NCBI RefSeq assembly: GCF_043677095.1
Contig: NZ_JBHLJR010000009.1
Span: forward strand, 62,001 to 126,000
Reading direction: 5' to 3'
Source of the DNA: Natronococcus roseus
Lineage (GTDB): Archaea; Halobacteriota; Halobacteria; Halobacteriales; Natrialbaceae
Length of the DNA: 64,000 nucleotides
Position numbers and translations under genes: made by a program. The notes under the pieces were generated by a model. The model saw only the letters and a list, made by a program, of their open reading frames with translations. It did not search any database and was not told the origin of the DNA. Shown in pieces: positions 60,354 through 64,000 of the stretch. Position 1 is the first letter of the stretch. Each line of letters opens with the position of its first letter.

Positions 60354-61834
60354 TGGCGGTTGAGAACATTCTCCACGGTGTCGCGAACGTCATGGATCCG
60401 GCGATCCTCTCACTCATGATTCTGGGGATTCTGATCGGCCTCATCATGGGATCGATACCCGGAATGACCGCGACGATGACCGTCGCGGTGTTACTCTCGT
60501 TTACGTTTACAATGGAGCCTGCCAACGGGATGATGCTCTTACTCGGTATCTACGGCGGCGCCGTCTACGCCGGGTCGATCCCCGCGATCTTGATCCGGAC
60601 CCCGGGGACGCCGTCGGCCGCGGCGACGATCTTCGACGGCTACCCACTCTCTCAAAACGGAGAAGCGGGGCGAGCGATCCGAATGGCCACAGTCGCATCG
60701 TTTGTTGGCGGGTTCATTAGCGTGCTTGCGCTGATGTTCTTCTCGCCGCTGATCGCGGATGCGGCGCTTCGTTTCCGGTCGCCAGAGTTCTTCGCGCTGG
60801 CGCTGCTCGGCCTAACAGTCATCGCCAGCGTGAGCGGCGATTCGATTACGAAGGGGATGATTTCCGGCCTGCTCGGCATGCTCGTTGCGACTGTCGGGAT
60901 CGATCCGCTTACGGGCTACCAACGATTTACATTCGGTACGCCCGAACTCCTCACTGGTGTCGAGTTCATTGCGGTGATGATCGGATTGTTCGGAATCGCC
61001 GAGGGGCTGCGAAAGTACGCTCAAGGGATCGGCGCGGAGGAAAACAAGATCAACCAGGAGATCACCGGTGTGTTGCCGTCCCTTTCTGACCTGAAATCGA
61101 TCGCTCCGATCTCAATTGGCTCCGGTGTTATCGGGTCGTTCATCGGGGCGATCCCCGGCGCAGGCGGCGACATCGCCTCGTTTATCACGTACAACGAGGC
61201 TACGCGATGGCTCAAGGATACGGTTCCTAAGTTCGGAGAGGGGAATATTCGCGGCGTCGCAGCCGCAGAGTCAGGTAATAATGCGAGCACCGGCGGCGCC
61301 CTCATCCCAACGTTCACCCTTGGAATCCCGGGCGATTCGGTTTCGGCAATCCTCATCGGCGCGTTGCTCGTCCACAATGTCAATCCGGGACCAGAGCTCT
61401 ACCAGGAGGAAGCCGGCCTGCTGTACACGATCTTCGTCGGCTTCCTGCTCATTTACGTCTTTATCCTGATCTTCGGACTGCTCGGTGCGAACTACTGGGC
61501 GCGCCTGATCAACATCCCGGAGAATTTCGTCTGGCCAGTGATCTTCGTGCTGTGTGCGATCGGTGCGATCGCACTGCGCGGGAACGTCTTCGACGTCTGG
61601 GTTATGTTGGCTGCAGGCGGTTTAGGCTTCCTAATGCGGTTGCGAGGCTATCCACTGGCACCTATGGTGCTTGGACTAATCCTCGCACCGATCGCTGAGG
61701 AGAACCTACGCCGGTCACTCGCCCTGTCCGACGGTTCGCCCGAGATTTTCCTCACCAGCCCCATTGCGCTTCTCGTTATCCTGTTGAGCGTCGCCACGAT
61801 CGCTGTCCCGGCGATCAGAGCACTCCGCGAGTAG
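60353..61834 (+). CDS. tctA: TTT transporter large membrane subunit, TctA type
   Basis: I place the start at ATG 60353, overlapping the TctB stop by one base (TGATG); ATG 60341 would overlap it by 13. The 493-residue protein has about 12 hydrophobic segments. Signatures: LGILIGLIMGSIPGMTATMTVAVLL and FIGAIPGAGGDIASFITYNEATRW, two copies of the G-x-x-P-G motif that form the channel, and GVAAAESGNNASTGGALIPTFTLGIPGDSVSAILIGALLVH. It is the membrane pore for the tricarboxylate or other organic acid bound by TctC. No energy coupling by ATP is needed. Confidence 0.92.
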   Translation: MAVENILHGVANVMDPAILSLMILGILIGLIMGSIPGMTATMTVAVLLSFTFTMEPANGMMLLLGIYGGAVYAGSIPAILIRTPGTPSAAATIFDGYPLSQNGEAGRAIRMATVASFVGGFISVLALMFFSPLIADAALRFRSPEFFALALLGLTVIASVSGDSITKGMISGLLGMLVATVGIDPLTGYQRFTFGTPELLTGVEFIAVMIGLFGIAEGLRKYAQGIGAEENKINQEITGVLPSLSDLKSIAPISIGSGVIGSFIGAIPGAGGDIASFITYNEATRWLKDTVPKFGEGNIRGVAAAESGNNASTGGALIPTFTLGIPGDSVSAILIGALLVHNVNPGPELYQEEAGLLYTIFVGFLLIYVFILIFGLLGANYWARLINIPENFVWPVIFVLCAIGAIALRGNVFDVWVMLAAGGLGFLMRLRGYPLAPMVLGLILAPIAEENLRRSLALSDGSPEIFLTSPIALLVILLSVATIAVPAIRALRE

Positions 61835-62405
61835 TTCCAGTTTTTCTATTTCGGTGGTGCCGTCATTTTCGCGTAGACCCAATCTGGCCGGCTTCTATCC
61901 GATATTTTGATGCGGTCTAGTTTGACACCTCATCTACCAGATTCGTCTATCCAGAGATTGATTCAGCCAGCCGATAGCCCCGATCTCAAACCGTACTATA
62001 AACCCCTTCGAGATCTACATTGTCAGACATATACTTCTTGGGATTGACAACTAGTTGAAAAACGGATGGCGAATGTTATCGTCTATTTGTTCTCTCAATA
62101 TTCTTCTAAGTCCGCGTCTCATCTCTCGCTGAACAGGCTTGCGAGCGTTTTAGTTAATTCATCGATGACGTGCTGCTTCTCAAACCGGCTCCATCGGCTC
62201 CGTTGAAATCCTTCAGGGATGACATTGAGAAGAGTTACTCTTTCCACCGGGTTTCGCGGATCCGACTGAAAACTAGCTCCTTAGCGAATCGCAAGACGTG
62301 AAGAGGGTTTCAACAGAGCCGCTCCATCAGACAGTGCCAAATGCAAATAGAATTCCGATCTCTTCGCCAATTAGCTGCGATTCGTCTACAGGAGAATGGC
62401 TGGGG
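61835..62405. other. Gap with a possible decayed gene
   Basis: About 570 bases. A minus-strand frame around 62130-62300 reads NPVERVTLLNVIPEGFQRSRWSRFEKQHVIDELTKTLASLFSER and stop, preceded by frame-broken sequence. The rhythm recalls a UspA-like terminal region, but I cannot assign it. No intact gene. Confidence 0.35.
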
Positions 62406-63578
62406 TCAGTATTCCATCTGAAGCAATTGATTGATGATCAGTAGTCCGCATACAAGGCTTAATAAGCAAATGAGTAGACCAAAAGAAACCGGCCATCCGA
62501 ATAGATCTGCGAGCAGTCCGACAATAACGGAACCAGACGCCGCGATGACCATATAAACGGTGCGGAAAAGGCCGAATCCAAACGCTCGCTCATCTTCCGA
62601 GAGCCTATCCATCAATCGGGGGAATACTGCTGCCCCCCACCCCATTCCCAAGCCGAGCAGGAGTGTCCCAGCAACAATCAACGTAAGTCCAGAGCCAATA
62701 ACGAGTAGCAACAAACCAATGCCTCCAGCGAGCATACAAACTCCGATTGCTCGGTCACGTCCAAATCGGTCAGCGAAAAAACCAACACCCACCTGTAGGA
62801 ATCCCTGAGAGACAAAATACACACCAAAAAGAATTCCGGCAAGCGTCGTTGAGTAGCCATGGTATTGAACAAAAAACGCTGGTAGAAACGATGCCAATGC
62901 TTGCCAAGTGAATTCAGCAATGACCGCGATAACGCCGGTGAAGAGCACTGATGGGCGTAACAGTACTTTCAGAGCTACATCTAGTTGGAGTTGTTCGCGT
63001 ATCGACTGGTTCGGGGCACGTGGCTCGTTTGAGCGAAGGCTTAGAAACACTAAGCCAAAGACCGGCAAAGCGACAATGGTCGTGAGCAAAATTGCAGGCC
63101 GCCAACCGTAACGGACAGCAACCCAAGAGACGACGATTGGTGTCACCAGACCAGCAAGTGGTGCACCAGCATTATGGACACCGATTGCGGTCCCAATATT
63201 GTCGTAAATTCGTGTGAGTAGTGTGGTAGCAACGCTGTAGTGGAGTCCGGCAACCGCCCCAAGCAAGACCGTGCCTAAGAAAAATATGCCAAATCCAGGT
63301 GTGGCGACGAGAATGAGCGCGGTAAGTCCGGTTCCACTAACAGAAATGAGTATAATGAGCCGATCACCATATCGATCAGCGAGAATCCCACTGGGAAATT
63401 GGGTGAGTGCGTAAGCAATCCACATACTCGTCAATGATGCACCGATCATTGTGTTTGAGATTTCGAACTCAGCAGCAAGGTCCGGCACAACAGGACTAAT
63501 CGCTAATCGACCGAACACAGTGACGAAAAGTGCAAGTGTACATACTGCTAATACGGTAGTTCGATACTGCCAACGCAT
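62406..63578 (-). CDS. MFS transporter
   Basis: A 390-residue protein with about 12 transmembrane segments. The motif between helices 2 and 3 reads GILADRYGDRLIIL (the G-x-x-x-D-R-x-G-x-R consensus). VHNAGAPLAGLVTPIVVSW and GFFADRFGRDRAIGVCMLAGG are the repeat motif of the second half. The short loop and length fit sugar- or drug-type MFS importers/exporters of haloarchaea. The substrate is not visible. It is encoded alone, convergent with the TTT operon. Confidence 0.88.
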   Translation of the reverse strand: MRWQYRTTVLAVCTLALFVTVFGRLAISPVVPDLAAEFEISNTMIGASLTSMWIAYALTQFPSGILADRYGDRLIILISVSGTGLTALILVATPGFGIFFLGTVLLGAVAGLHYSVATTLLTRIYDNIGTAIGVHNAGAPLAGLVTPIVVSWVAVRYGWRPAILLTTIVALPVFGLVFLSLRSNEPRAPNQSIREQLQLDVALKVLLRPSVLFTGVIAVIAEFTWQALASFLPAFFVQYHGYSTTLAGILFGVYFVSQGFLQVGVGFFADRFGRDRAIGVCMLAGGIGLLLLVIGSGLTLIVAGTLLLGLGMGWGAAVFPRLMDRLSEDERAFGFGLFRTVYMVIAASGSVIVGLLADLFGWPVSFGLLICLLSLVCGLLIINQLLQMEY

Positions 63579-63918
63579 CAGATAGGTATCAGCGTTGACG
63601 TACCATCTACCTAAATCCTTTGGAATTGTATGTCATGTGATCAGTGAAGAAAATCCCCATCAGACCCTGAAGGCCTGCAACCACAATTCGTCCGTTGTTG
63701 ATTTGGTGTGTCTGAAGCAATTTAAGAAAGGGAGGCGTCTCTATTTTGTATTTTAAAATATATCCGGTCTGTTTCAATTTTTGTATTTATTGTATCGAGC
63801 CTGATCTGTTCGACAGGGTACTTCCTGAGGCGGAAAGCTACATCGACAAGAACAGGCACTTTCACGTCATGTCTCTCAGCGGATTTACACAGAATCACCG
63901 TAAGTGCTGTCGTATCGG
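63579..63918. other. Gap before the terminal IS, no recognised gene
   Basis: About 340 bases. A 60-codon plus-strand frame (63746-63928) ending in FHVMSLSGFTQNHRKCCRIGRV has an ordered look but no family match; it runs into the IS end and is not called. Confidence 0.4.
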
Positions 63919-64000
63919 TCGTGTTTAGTTAAGGCTGAGGAAAGAGGTAGGATGGTTTTTAACTGTCACATGGCAGAAACCACCCGCCTCAGTGTTTATA
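63919..64000 (+). mobile_element. IS6-type insertion sequence, left end (cut by window edge)
   Basis: CGTGTTTAGTTAAG at 63920-63933 equals the end of the element at 50400-51094. A start codon at 63970 opens MAETTRLSVY, closely matching the transposase start MAEIARLSGR of that element at DNA level. The element therefore continues past the right edge. Confidence 0.75.

Overview
The window reads as haloarchaeal DNA (class Halobacteria). Proteins are strongly acidic. Secreted proteins carry twin-arginine signals followed by a lipobox cysteine. Promoters have archaeal TATA boxes about 30 nt upstream of starts. Haloarchaea-specific families are present: HalOD1, Bat-type sensor-regulators, a GfcR-like regulator, DUF3006, DUF7563 and a geranylgeranyl reductase-type flavoprotein. 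I saw no rRNA, tRNA, CRISPR array or core informational genes. Insertion-sequence debris is dense (IS1595, IS6-like, IS4-like, IS630-like and resolvase remnants). Together this suggests a megaplasmid or an accessory chromosomal region.

Layout. 1-1.3 kb: 3' part of a secreted metallo-beta-lactamase-fold protein plus DUF3006. 1.6-4.4 kb: a frameshifted IS1595 element, a duplicated membrane protein and a dead IS6-type element. 4.4-12 kb: a minus-strand carbohydrate ABC uptake operon (binding protein, two permeases, ATPase), a Gfo/Idh/MocA oxidoreductase and a DeoR-type regulator, followed by a GfcR-like phosphoribosyltransferase-fold regulator; a coherent sugar uptake and oxidation locus. 12-20.6 kb: AT-rich accessory island with two serine recombinases (one dead), a second copy of the membrane protein, an unrecognised three-gene operon (14812-16451), a candidate PD-(D/E)XK nuclease (17701-19308) and a tyrosine recombinase. 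20.7-34.7 kb: three copies or fragments of one IS4-type element around a TrmB regulator, a reductase plus 2Fe-2S ferredoxin pair, an AbiE-like toxin-antitoxin pair, and a HalOD1/Bat signalling pair. 34.8-37.6 kb: IclR regulator, HAD hydrolase, thioesterase, small winged-helix protein.

37.7-41.1 kb is a high-GC coupled operon ending in an 844-residue putative DNA-binding protein, with GC hairpins on both sides. 41.1-43.5 kb is decayed DNA with a broken thymidylate synthase and two small genes. 43.9-49.5 kb is a compact module of small zinc-binding, SprT-like and Mrr-like proteins. Four of its transcription units start with a near-identical promoter: TATA box, palindrome CCCATATATTATATGGG, then an inverted repeat CAGGGA-N5-TCCCTG, then CCATGGCA. 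This shared control element is the most striking unexplained structure in the window.

49.8 kb carries a receiver protein with Glu at the phospho-acceptor position. 51.4-61.8 kb is a tripartite tricarboxylate transporter (TTT) locus: two TctC-type binding proteins, TctB, TctA, and catabolic enzymes (SDR, RraA-like, zinc alcohol dehydrogenase, MBL-fold hydrolase), an IclR regulator and a UspA protein, probably for uptake and breakdown of an organic or sugar acid. The window ends with an MFS transporter and the start of another IS6-type element.
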